Below the pieces are notes generated by a model. It had not been told where the DNA came from. It saw only the letters and a program-made list of their open reading frames with translations, and did not search any database. The translations under genes and the position numbers were made by a program. Shown here one piece after another: positions 1 to 6,945 of a DNA stretch of 9,449 nucleotides; position 1 is the stretch's first letter; every line of letters starts with the position of its first letter. Location of the stretch: NCBI GenBank assembly GCA_033763355.1, contig JANRKT010000159.1, positions 1 to 9,449 of the forward strand. The letters run 5' to 3'. This DNA comes from JANRKT01 sp033763355 (GTDB lineage Bacteria > Bacteroidota > Bacteroidia > Chitinophagales > Chitinophagaceae).

Positions 1-2127
1 CTGATGGGCTATGAGGAAGCGCTTATCAGGAATATAGAAGTAACATCATCCAAAGAAGTGGTGCTTGAAATAAAGCTGAAAGAGCGTATTAAAAAAATGG
101 ATGAAATTATTGTAAAGGGCGGAAGGCAAAAGAACAGGGCATTGAATGAAGCTGCAGTTGTAAGCGCCAGGCAGCTCAGCGTGGATGAAGCAGTGCGTTA
201 TTCCGGCACAAGAAATGATCCGAGCCGTATGGCGCAAAATTTTGCAGGCGTCAGCGGAACCAATGATGCACGGAATGATATTATCATAAGGGGGAATTCC
301 CCTGCGGGTGTGCTTTGGCGGATGGAAGGGATTGATATTCCCAATCCAAATCATTACAGCACCCTTGGTTCAACAGGCGGGCCGGTTACTATTTTAAATA
401 CCAATACGCTTAAAAATTCTGATTTTATCACCAGCGCTTTTCCTGCACAATATGGCAATGCAATAGCAGGCGTGTTTGACCTTCGTATGCGCAATGGCAA
501 CAATGAAAAATATGAGTTCCTCGGGCAGATGGGTTTTAATGGTTTTGAATTTGGCGCTGAAGGGCCATTGGGTGCAAAAAGCAAATCATCTTTTCTTGTT
601 AATTACCGTTACTCGATGGTGGCCGTTATCCAGAAACTTGGGCTGGATGTTGGCACAGGCGCTGCCACACCTTATTACCAGGACATCAACTTTAAAATAA
701 ATATTCCAACAGCAAAAGCAGGAACATTCAGTTTATTCGGATTGGGAGGGGAGAGCCACATTAAGTTTGAAGCTGTTGATGAAGACAATTTGTATTCAAC
801 TGATGACGGCAGCCTGAGGGAAAGGACATTTCGTTCACTAACAGGTGTAACGGGCCTTACGCATACTTATTTTTTTAACCCCACCACTTCAGGCAGGTTC
901 ATACTTGCAGCTTCTGGTTTTGATTCAAAGTACAGGGAAGATTTTTTTGATTCAGCGAGGACAGACAAAACCGCTTTTTATAAAAAGAACACACAGGTAA
1001 AATATTCTGCAGGTTACCAGTTCAACAAAAAATTCAGTTCAAAGAACCAGCTTACCGCAGGTGTGGTAGCCGATTTCAACAAGCTTAACCTGAAAAACGA
1101 TTATATACCCGACGGTGATTCAATACTCACTACTTTTTTTGATACAAAGCAAAATGCAGCGCTGCTGAAAAGCTTTGTGAATTTTGCACACCGGTTTTCT
1201 GATAAGTTATCTTCCAACCTCGGTGTATATCACCAGTTGTTTACATTAAACAATACACAGAGCATAGAGCCAAGATGGAATATCAGGTACCAGATGAGGC
1301 CGGGCCAGTCATTGTCATTTGGCGCAGGACTGCACAGCCAGGCGCAGCCGCTGGAAGTGTATTTTTATGAAAGCAGGAACAGCAGCGGGCAGAAAGAACT
1401 TACGAATAAAGAACTTGGCTTTGTTAAAAGTGTGCACACCGTATTGGGTTACGATATCAGTTTTTCAAGGCACCTGCGTTTAAAAGCTGAAATATACGGG
1501 CAATACCTTTACAATGCTGCAGTGGAGAAAACAGCTTCATCTTTCAGCATGCTTAATGCAGGGGCCGATTTTTATTTTCCTGACAAGACCGGCCTGGTGA
1601 ATAATGGTAAAGGCTATAACTATGGTGTGGAGGTTACACTGGAGCGCTTTCTTGATAAAGGTTTCTATTATTTGTTCACCACATCCGTTTTCAAATCGCA
1701 GTATAAGGGAAGCGATAATATATGGCGCAGCACTGCCTTCAACAGCAATTATGTTGTTAACTTTCTTGCGGGAAAAGAATTCCGGTTAAGCAAAAAATCA
1801 TCGTTTGGTATTGATGCAAAACTTGCCTGGACGGGCGGGCAGCGCTACACCCCGTTTGATGTTGAAGCGTCTGAAACGGCAGGCTATGTGATATTTAAAG
1901 AAGATGAGGCTTACAGTTTGCAGAACGACCCTTACATGCGTTTTGATTTTAAACTATCGTTTAACAGGAATGGGAAAAAGACCACACAGAAATGGTATAT
2001 TGACCTGCAGAACCTAACCAACCGGGACAATATTTACATCCGTACACTCAATCCCAAAAACGGCTCAACGGGGGTGATAAACCAGATCGGGTTTTTCCCG
2101 AATATTAATTACATGATAACTTTTTAA
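1..2127 (+). CDS. TonB-dependent outer-membrane receptor, 5'-truncated by the window edge
   Basis: The reading frame is open from the first base (Leu codon, then ATG at position 4), so the ATG is internal and the signal peptide and most of an N-terminal carboxypeptidase-regulatory-like domain lie upstream. Counting that Met as 1, residues 1-38 look like the last strands of that domain leading into 'MDEIIVKG', the usual junction to the plug. The plug follows at about 45-165, with the segment 'NDIIIRGNSPAGVLWRMEG' (91-109) and 'FPAQYGNAIAGVFDLRMRNG' (146-165). The rest is a transmembrane beta-barrel rich in alternating aromatic/polar strands, ending in Phe (NYMITF), as outer-membrane barrels normally do. 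The family imports a bulky ligand across the outer membrane using TonB/ExbBD energy. The ligand cannot be read from the sequence. No SusD-like partner follows, and the visible length is shorter than typical SusC proteins, so a SusC-type glycan importer is less likely. It leads an operon with the sensor kinase and response regulator. Confidence 0.93.
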   Translation: MMGYEEALIRNIEVTSSKEVVLEIKLKERIKKMDEIIVKGGRQKNRALNEAAVVSARQLSVDEAVRYSGTRNDPSRMAQNFAGVSGTNDARNDIIIRGNSPAGVLWRMEGIDIPNPNHYSTLGSTGGPVTILNTNTLKNSDFITSAFPAQYGNAIAGVFDLRMRNGNNEKYEFLGQMGFNGFEFGAEGPLGAKSKSSFLVNYRYSMVAVIQKLGLDVGTGAATPYYQDINFKINIPTAKAGTFSLFGLGGESHIKFEAVDEDNLYSTDDGSLRERTFRSLTGVTGLTHTYFFNPTTSGRFILAASGFDSKYREDFFDSARTDKTAFYKKNTQVKYSAGYQFNKKFSSKNQLTAGVVADFNKLNLKNDYIPDGDSILTTFFDTKQNAALLKSFVNFAHRFSDKLSSNLGVYHQLFTLNNTQSIEPRWNIRYQMRPGQSLSFGAGLHSQAQPLEVYFYESRNSSGQKELTNKELGFVKSVHTVLGYDISFSRHLRLKAEIYGQYLYNAAVEKTASSFSMLNAGADFYFPDKTGLVNNGKGYNYGVEVTLERFLDKGFYYLFTTSVFKSQYKGSDNIWRSTAFNSNYVVNFLAGKEFRLSKKSSFGIDAKLAWTGGQRYTPFDVEASETAGYVIFKEDEAYSLQNDPYMRFDFKLSFNRNGKKTTQKWYIDLQNLTNRDNIYIRTLNPKNGSTGVINQIGFFPNINYMITF

Positions 2128-2130
2128 TTG

Positions 2131-2144
2131 CTGTAATTTTACAG
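2131..2144 (+). repeat. Short perfect inverted repeat between receptor and kinase genes
   Basis: CTGTAATTTTACAG reads as two 6-base arms (CTGTAA/TTACAG) around TT, or a 5-bp hairpin with an ATTT loop. It fills most of the 18-nt gap and ends one base before the kinase ATG. It could be a weak RNA hairpin or a protein site influencing kinase translation. It is short and AT-rich, so chance is a real possibility. Confidence 0.35.
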
Positions 2145-2145
2145 T

Positions 2146-3189
2146 ATGCGCAAACACAACTGCATGATAGGGTTCAGTGATGCCATGCTGATGGTTATTG
2201 GTATCCCTGTGCTGGCTTTTATTATACCCATTGTGTTTTTTAATTGCAGGTTTGACAGGCCGCCCTTTTTAACGCCGGAAAAATATATGGTTACACTGCT
2301 GATGACTTCGGTGATCTGGCTGGGTAACCGTTATGTGATGATATACAGCCGCAGGAAATACCCTTTGTTTAATGATGTAAGAAAAAGGCTGTGGTTTCAG
2401 TCGCTCATCATGCTTGTATTTACCGTTGCAGCCAATATGATCCTCGGGGAGGTATTTGACGGTGTGTTCAGGGATGAAAGGGGGCCACTGACAGAAGCAG
2501 ATGTAATCATTCATTCCAATTCCGCAGCTGTTTTCTGCACCATTATGGTAATAGCGGTTTATGAAAGCATTTTCTTTATGCACCAGCTCCGTCATTCAGT
2601 TGAAGAAACCGAAAAGCTGAAAAGGGAAAGCCTCAATGCCGAACTGAATGCATTGAAGACGCAGGTAAATCCCCATTTTCTTTTTAATAACCTTAATACC
2701 CTCGCTTCGGTAATACCTGAAGACCCAAAACTTGCAGTTGATTTTGTGCAACAATTATCAAAGCTCTACCGCCACATTCTTGAAGTAAAAGATGAGCAAA
2801 GTATATTGTTGAAAGATGAACTGGATGTGATGAAAGCTTATGCTTTTTTATTGCAAACAAGATTTGGCAGCAACCTCGATGTGGTAATTAATGTGCCTGA
2901 AGAAAAGCTGGATAAAAGAATTGTACCGCTTTCACTGCAGATACTGATGGAAAATGCCATCAAACACAATATTGTTTCTTCTGATAAACCTTTGAAGATA
3001 GAAGTATCTGCACTGAACGGCAGGCTGATAGTGAGCAATAACCTGCAAAAGAAAAACCAGGTAAATGAATCAACCGGTATTGGCCTGAACAATATCAGCA
3101 ACCGGTACAAACTGCTTGGCAACAGCGGGGTGGAAGTAAAGGAAAGCGGTTCAGATTTTACAGTGTCTATTCCTTTAATTGAAAATTGA
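2146..3189 (+). CDS. LytS/YehU-type membrane sensor histidine kinase
   Basis: A 347-residue protein with four predicted membrane helices (about 14-33, 47-67, 84-101, 126-146), followed by a short coiled linker (150-172) and a His_kinase/HATPase region. The phospho-acceptor His177 lies in 'QVNPHFLFNNLNTL', the signature of the LytS-like family (His_kinase, PF06580). The ATP-binding N-box is 'LQILMENAIKHN' (264-275) and the G-box is 'STGIGLNNISNRY' (309-321). There is no separate extracytoplasmic domain, so the stimulus is probably sensed in or near the inner membrane. The start ATG has no Shine-Dalgarno sequence, as usual in Bacteroidota. The gene lies 18 nt after the receptor stop and ends 1 nt before the regulator's preferred ATG, so all three genes are probably co-transcribed. 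Its partner is presumably the adjacent LytTR regulator (inference from adjacency and matching families). Confidence 0.95.
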   Translation: MRKHNCMIGFSDAMLMVIGIPVLAFIIPIVFFNCRFDRPPFLTPEKYMVTLLMTSVIWLGNRYVMIYSRRKYPLFNDVRKRLWFQSLIMLVFTVAANMILGEVFDGVFRDERGPLTEADVIIHSNSAAVFCTIMVIAVYESIFFMHQLRHSVEETEKLKRESLNAELNALKTQVNPHFLFNNLNTLASVIPEDPKLAVDFVQQLSKLYRHILEVKDEQSILLKDELDVMKAYAFLLQTRFGSNLDVVINVPEEKLDKRIVPLSLQILMENAIKHNIVSSDKPLKIEVSALNGRLIVSNNLQKKNQVNESTGIGLNNISNRYKLLGNSGVEVKESGSDFTVSIPLIEN

Positions 3190-3190
3190 T

Positions 3191-3949
3191 ATGCGGGTTG
3201 TTATCATAGAAGATGAGATACCTGCCGCCAACCGACTTGGCAAAATGCTACAGGCCATTACTGACGAAACTGAAGTGGTAAAACGGATTGACAGTGTGGA
3301 AGCGGCTGTGAAATACCTGGCAAATGCGGGGGACATTGATCTTATTTTTATGGACATACAGCTTGCTGACGGCCTGAGCTTTGATATTTTTCAGCAAACA
3401 AAAGTTAAAGCCCCGGTTATCTTCACTACGGCATTTGATCAGTACACATTAAAGGCATTTAAGGTAAACAGTATTGATTACCTTCTTAAACCTATAGATG
3501 AAAAAGAACTGGAGCAGGCGGTTGAAAAATACAGGCAACTGTACGGGCAAAGGGAAAACGGTTTGCAGGAAAAGATATTGAAGATGATACAGGATGTAAA
3601 TGTAACCAGGTATAAAGGAAGGCTGCTTATTAAACGCGGCCAGCAACTAAGTTATTTGAAAACAGAATCTGCCGCTTACTGTTACGCTGATGGGAAACTT
3701 TGCTATGCTGTTGATTTTTCAGGCGGCAAATACCTGCTCGAAAATAACCTCAGCCAGCTGGAAGAGCAATTGCAGCCGGATAAATTTTACCGCATCAACC
3801 GCCACCTGCTGGTGAATATTGAGGCGGTAAACAAGGTGCATACCTGGCTGGGTGGCCGCTTAAAACTGGAACTGCTGACTACAGCAGATGTTGATACAAT
3901 AGTTAGCCGTGAAAGGGTACCGGGGTTTAAAGAATGGCTGGGGCAGTGA
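3191..3949 (+). CDS. LytTR-family DNA-binding response regulator
   Basis: A 252-residue response regulator. The receiver domain (1-115) shows the acidic pocket Glu7-Asp8-Glu9, phospho-acceptor Asp55 in 'IFMDIQLADG', Thr79/Thr80 and Lys100 in 'YLLKP'. The LytTR DNA-binding domain covers about 137-252, including 'FYRINRHLLVNIEAV' (199-213) and the family-typical ending 'VSRERVPGFKEWLG'. I chose ATG 3191, which falls one base after the kinase TGA. The frame also opens with a TTG at 3179 inside the kinase, but that would add only MKID before a canonical receiver start (MRVVIIEDE). The tight junction suggests translational coupling. LytTR domains bind short direct repeats and usually regulate export, surface or transport genes. 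The natural target here would be the receptor promoter, which is outside the window. Confidence 0.95.
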   Translation: MRVVIIEDEIPAANRLGKMLQAITDETEVVKRIDSVEAAVKYLANAGDIDLIFMDIQLADGLSFDIFQQTKVKAPVIFTTAFDQYTLKAFKVNSIDYLLKPIDEKELEQAVEKYRQLYGQRENGLQEKILKMIQDVNVTRYKGRLLIKRGQQLSYLKTESAAYCYADGKLCYAVDFSGGKYLLENNLSQLEEQLQPDKFYRINRHLLVNIEAVNKVHTWLGGRLKLELLTTADVDTIVSRERVPGFKEWLGQ

Positions 3950-3969
3950 AAAAAAGACAATAATAAAAA

Positions 3970-4001
3970 AAAGCTTAAGTGCAGACTGCATCTTAAGCTT
4001 T
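3970..4001. terminator. Bidirectional Rho-independent terminator
   Basis: Left arm AAAGCTTAAG (3970-3979) pairs perfectly with CTTAAGCTTT (3992-4001). Inside, TGCA (3980-3983) pairs with TGCA (3987-3990), leaving a GAC loop and one bulged T. On the - strand it is followed by a run of eight T (complement of 3965-3972, overlapping the stem base). On the + strand the trailing TCCTGTTTTTTG also gives a T-rich tail. It sits between convergent genes and can end both the regulator operon and the beta-barrel gene. Confidence 0.85.
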
Positions 4002-4027
4002 CCTGTTTTTTGAATGAAATGTTTTTT

Positions 4028-4957
4028 TCAGTTTTGCAGGCTGTAACGGATTTTGTATTGCCCGCACCTTGATTTATTGAGATTGCGGTTTTGAATGTGG
4101 TGGCGCTTTGCAGGTTTATTGTTTTTGCTGCTGAGCGTAATGGGTATTCCTGCAGTAACATTCCATGCTGATGCCCTTGAATCCAGTTTTGCAATACTGG
4201 TTTTGGTTCCTGAAACGGCGCTTACGGTTTGCTCATCCAGGTTGCCTATACCTTTGAGGTAATTGATACCTATGGTAAATATTCTTTGTTTTCCTTTACC
4301 AAATTCAAAGCCAACTCCTCCTGTTATTGCAGTGTTCCAGTTACCGGCTTTGTAATTGTAAACTGTCTGGCCTGCGCTGGTTGAAGTATTGATTGCAGAA
4401 GCTGTGGATGAAACAAAAGCTGCGCCCAATGATGGCTGAATGCGCATATAGAGGCTCTTGTTTTTTACTTTTGAAATTCCCGCCTTTTCCGAAGCTTTTC
4501 CGCACCGGGAACTCATTGCATAACTTCCGCAATTTTTCTTTGCTTCGGTTTTTTGCTGCTGCGTATTTGACTGCTTGGGTGAAGAACCGGACTTCTTAAA
4601 AAATATCGGTTTGCTGCTGAACATATAGCCTGTTTGCAAGCGCAGCTGCATATCTGCCGGCGAAGCATTGTAATTATTCATCCCCGTTTCAGGGTCTGAA
4701 AAGTTATAAGATAACACAGAACGGCTTGATGCCACAGCCACATAAGGCCCGTGGTTGCCTTTAAACTGGTAATCTAACCTGAGGCCGAAATGAGGAGTAA
4801 GCACCCCTCCGGCAGGCAGAAATGATTTAAGGTTGTTATAGGTTACGGTTGTTCTTGAATTTTCAACACCAATTTGGGGAAGAAGGGAGAGTTTTTGTGC
4901 GGTCGCTGCAATACCTGTTGCAACGGATAGCAGGATGGTTAACGTTGCGGCTTTCAT
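4028..4957 (-). CDS. Secreted outer-membrane beta-barrel protein (function unknown)
   Basis: The preferred start at 4957 gives 309 residues beginning with a clear signal peptide, MKAATLTILLSVATGIAATA|QK, with predicted cleavage after Ala20. An in-frame ATG at 5038 would add 27 residues in front of the signal and is less likely. The mature protein has alternating strand patterns ('LTPHFGLRLDYQF', 'MQLRLQTGYMF', 'LYMRIQPSLGAAFV', 'NTAITGGVGFEFG', 'IFTIGINYLKG', 'WNVTAGIPITL'), matching small Bacteroidota outer-membrane barrels of the OMP_b-brl type; no specific function can be assigned. Two oddities stand out. Residues 116-168 form a Lys/Ser/Gln-rich insert with Cys143 and Cys152. After the last strand there is a basic tail (277-309) with Cys298. 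Both contain a CGxY motif (CGSY, CGQY). It is transcribed away from the radical SAM gene and converges with the LytTR regulator. Confidence 0.8.
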   Translation of the reverse strand: MKAATLTILLSVATGIAATAQKLSLLPQIGVENSRTTVTYNNLKSFLPAGGVLTPHFGLRLDYQFKGNHGPYVAVASSRSVLSYNFSDPETGMNNYNASPADMQLRLQTGYMFSSKPIFFKKSGSSPKQSNTQQQKTEAKKNCGSYAMSSRCGKASEKAGISKVKNKSLYMRIQPSLGAAFVSSTASAINTSTSAGQTVYNYKAGNWNTAITGGVGFEFGKGKQRIFTIGINYLKGIGNLDEQTVSAVSGTKTSIAKLDSRASAWNVTAGIPITLSSKNNKPAKRHHIQNRNLNKSRCGQYKIRYSLQN

Positions 4958-5034
4958 AACAGTTAATTTTAGAATGTATAAGTTAGAGCGATTCCGCCGC
5001 ATGAAAAAATTAATTACACCAATGGCAAATACTG

Positions 5035-5050
5035 CCACATGGTTATGTGG
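5035..5050. repeat. Inverted repeat CCACAT-GGTT-ATGTGG, candidate operator
   Basis: Perfect 6-base arms around a 4-base spacer in the divergent promoter region, about 80 bp upstream of the barrel start and 270 bp upstream of the radical SAM start. Its right half overlaps a short direct repeat, GGTTATG (5041-5047) and GGTTACG (5049-5055). This is compatible with a dimeric regulator site or a small hairpin. No regulator is identified. Confidence 0.4.
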
Positions 5051-5173
5051 TTACGGGATTGTTGAAAAGGGCCGTAATAATTGCTTTATTGCAGCTTATG
5101 CTTTAAGAAAACTAAATGCAAAACCTTACCATATCGGGAATCCTTCGTAAAAAAAGGATAAAATACCTGTGTG

Positions 5174-5195
5174 TTTTTGATGTTGCTGTCAAAAA
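5174..5195. repeat. Inverted repeat TTTTTGA-N8-TCAAAAA, candidate operator
   Basis: Perfect 7-base arms separated by TGTTGCTG. The left arm contains the TTTG of the candidate -33 element, so a bound protein would occlude that promoter. As a transcript hairpin it would be weak (mostly A-U pairs), and no T-run follows on the + strand. Confidence 0.4.
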
Positions 5196-5208
5196 AAGGC
5201 TATCTTCC
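5176..5208 (+). promoter_or_regulatory. Weak Bacteroidota-type promoter candidate for the radical SAM gene
   Basis: TTTG (5176-5179) followed after 21 nt by TATCTTCC (5201-5208), compared with the known Bacteroidota pattern TTTG / TAnnTTTG. The -7 element matches at four of six fixed positions. It would give a leader of about 100 nt. Suggestive only. Confidence 0.25.
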
Positions 5209-5318
5209 GTTTTATTGTCATTTTCTCAACGATTACCTGCTCCTTTACAGCTTCTGCAATCCCTGATTTCAAGAGTTGTACACTGGGGTACCTTAATAAA
5301 AACCATACTCAATAAAAT

Positions 5319-6923
5319 ATGCGGAAGCTAAAAGTAGGAGTTATCGATCTGGTAAGCAAAGGCCCCAACGATACCTTATGGGCAAGGATTATGCACGCCA
5401 ATTTAGCCAGTATTATGCCGCAGGTAGTGGCCACCTGGTGCGAAGAGGAAGGCCATGAAGTGAAAATGATCTGTTATACCGGCCGTGAAGACATGCGCAA
5501 AGAGTTGCCGGAAGGTGTTGACCTTGTTTTCATTTGTTCTTTTACGCAGGCAGCCATGCTGGCTTATGCCCTCAGCAATTTTTTCCGCAGCCAGGGGGCA
5601 GTAACGGTGTTGGGCGGGCCACATGCACGCTGTTACCCAGATGATGCCATTAAGTATTTTGATTATGTGCTCGGGTTTACCAATAAATCCACCATTGCTG
5701 AAGTGCTTGACAACTGCGCCCCTCAAAAACCAGAGGGGATATTTCTTTCTGCAGGCAAGCAACCCGTAAACCTTCCCGGCGTACGTGAACGCTGGAAATT
5801 TATAGAACCTACTTTGCAGAAAGCACCATTTATTAAAATTGTGCCGATGGTGGCCAGTATGGGATGCCCATATACCTGTTCCTTTTGCATTGATTCCACT
5901 GTGCCTTATCAGCCGCTGGACTTTGACGTGATAAGGGATGACCTGAAGTTTTTGCTTACCAAATTTAAAAAGCCAACCATTGCATGGCATGATCCCAACT
6001 TTGGCATACGGTTTAAAGAAAACCTTGAAGCAATATCTTCCGCTGCGCCTGCCAGGAGTTTTCGTTTCATAGCAGAAAGCAGTTTGTCCATCTTAACTGA
6101 AGACCACCTGAAAGTAATGCAGGAAAATGGCTTTGGAGCTATGTTACCCGGTATTGAATCATGGTACGACCTGGGCAATAAATCCAAAACTTCCCACATA
6201 GCAGGCCAGGAAAAAGTGAAACAGATTTCAGAACACGTTAACCTGCTTTTTAAGTACATACCTTATGTGCAAACAAATTTTGTATTGGGTATGGATTGTG
6301 ATGCAGGCAGTGAGCCTTTTGAACTTACCAAACAATTTGTTGATAAGAGCCCGGCGGCTTTTCCCGGTTATTCTTTGTTATCAGCTTTTGGTGAAGCAGC
6401 CCCGCTGAACCTGGAATACCAGAGGGAGAACCGTGTGATTGCATTTCCTTTCCACTTCCTTAACAACCACCTGGCCATGAACATTAAGCCCAAAAATTAT
6501 GAATGGGTTGATTTTTATGAAAAGGTGATTGACCTTACTGCATACAGCTTCTCACGCCGTTCCATTTACAGGCGGTTTAAAGCAACGCCTTACTTTACAT
6601 CTAAATGGATGAATTTTATGAGGGCGGTTTCGCAGGAAGGGCATGGCCGCATCAGGTTTTATAAAACAGTACGCCAGAACCTGATAGAGAATAAACCTTT
6701 CAGGGATTATTTTGAAAGGGAAACCGATGAGTTGCCTGAGTTTTATGTTAATATCATTAAACGTGACCTTGGCGCATGGTATGAATGGTTGCCTGAAGGT
6801 TCTCTTCAGCACGATGCCAACGCTTACCTGCATAAAACAGCAGGAAAGAAAAATGCGGCACGTAAATACTCTGCTGGTAAAGCAGTGCAGGCTGCCGCCG
6901 AAGTAAAGGCTGAGCAGGCGTAA
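5319..6923 (+). CDS. B12-binding-domain radical SAM protein, substrate unknown
   Basis: A 534-residue protein with two recognisable parts. Residues 1-135 form a Rossmann-like cobalamin-binding-type domain with 'VFICSFTQAAMLAYAL' (70-85) and 'VLGGPHARCYPDDA' (97-110). The classical DxHxxG cobalamin-ligand motif is not seen, as is common in radical SAM members of this class. The radical SAM barrel begins near 170 with 'ASMGCPYTCSFC', whose Cys183, Cys187 and Cys190 (CxxxCxxC) hold the [4Fe-4S] cluster that cleaves S-adenosylmethionine. 'AWHDPNFGIRF' (222-232) and 'GFGAMLPGIES' (271-281) are later barrel strands. The C-terminal ~150 residues are specific to this protein type and end in a Lys/Ala-rich tail (505-534). 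Relatives are cytoplasmic methyltransferases or other C-C/C-S bond-forming enzymes, but the substrate cannot be inferred. It stands alone on its strand, divergent from the barrel gene and convergent with the FAD oxidase. The ATG has no Shine-Dalgarno sequence. Confidence 0.9.
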   Translation: MRKLKVGVIDLVSKGPNDTLWARIMHANLASIMPQVVATWCEEEGHEVKMICYTGREDMRKELPEGVDLVFICSFTQAAMLAYALSNFFRSQGAVTVLGGPHARCYPDDAIKYFDYVLGFTNKSTIAEVLDNCAPQKPEGIFLSAGKQPVNLPGVRERWKFIEPTLQKAPFIKIVPMVASMGCPYTCSFCIDSTVPYQPLDFDVIRDDLKFLLTKFKKPTIAWHDPNFGIRFKENLEAISSAAPARSFRFIAESSLSILTEDHLKVMQENGFGAMLPGIESWYDLGNKSKTSHIAGQEKVKQISEHVNLLFKYIPYVQTNFVLGMDCDAGSEPFELTKQFVDKSPAAFPGYSLLSAFGEAAPLNLEYQRENRVIAFPFHFLNNHLAMNIKPKNYEWVDFYEKVIDLTAYSFSRRSIYRRFKATPYFTSKWMNFMRAVSQEGHGRIRFYKTVRQNLIENKPFRDYFERETDELPEFYVNIIKRDLGAWYEWLPEGSLQHDANAYLHKTAGKKNAARKYSAGKAVQAAAEVKAEQA

Positions 6924-6945
6924 AGGATGTTTCAGTTTGCAGGAT

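Larger units (their letters stand above)
4958..5318. promoter_or_regulatory. Divergent intergenic region between barrel and radical SAM genes
   Basis: 361 bp without a convincing gene. It must hold the promoters of both flanking divergent genes. It contains two perfect inverted repeats (5035-5050 and 5174-5195, listed separately) and one weak Bacteroidota-style promoter candidate for the + strand. Two small + strand frames cross it (ATGs at 4935/5001 and at 5116). Neither shows a domain, a signal or a hydrophobic segment, and each overlaps the start of a flanking gene, so I do not call them. I found no convincing cobalamin riboswitch although a B12-type enzyme is downstream. Confidence 0.6.

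Noticed and set aside
1..2127. SusC-type glycan importer
   Set aside because: No SusD gene follows, and the barrel length and C-terminus fit a general carboxypeptidase-domain TonB receptor better. The missing N-terminus prevents a firm exclusion.
3179..3190. TTG start for the LytTR regulator, inside the kinase gene
   Set aside because: It adds only four residues before a canonical receiver start. ATG 3191 sits one base after the kinase stop and begins MRVVIIEDE, the normal receiver N-terminus.
4958..5038. Longer N-terminus for the barrel protein from ATG 5038
   Set aside because: It would place 27 charged/hydrophobic residues in front of a well-formed signal peptide that starts at 4957.
5001..5150. 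Possible 49-codon + strand ORF beginning MKKLITPM
   Set aside because: No signal peptide, membrane helix or recognisable motif, and it lies in a promoter region full of inverted repeats. Probably chance.
5051..5318. Cobalamin or SAM riboswitch upstream of the B12 radical SAM gene
   Set aside because: I looked for a B12-box-like conserved core and the multi-helix layout and found neither. The 7-bp repeat there is too simple.
5116..5331. + strand frame overlapping the radical SAM start
   Set aside because: It overlaps the real ATG out of frame, has atypical composition and no motif.
6924..6945. Terminator between the convergent radical SAM and oxidase genes
   Set aside because: Only a 5-bp GTTTG/CAAAC pairing with a 14-base loop extending into the oxidase gene, and no T tract. 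Not supportable as a terminator.
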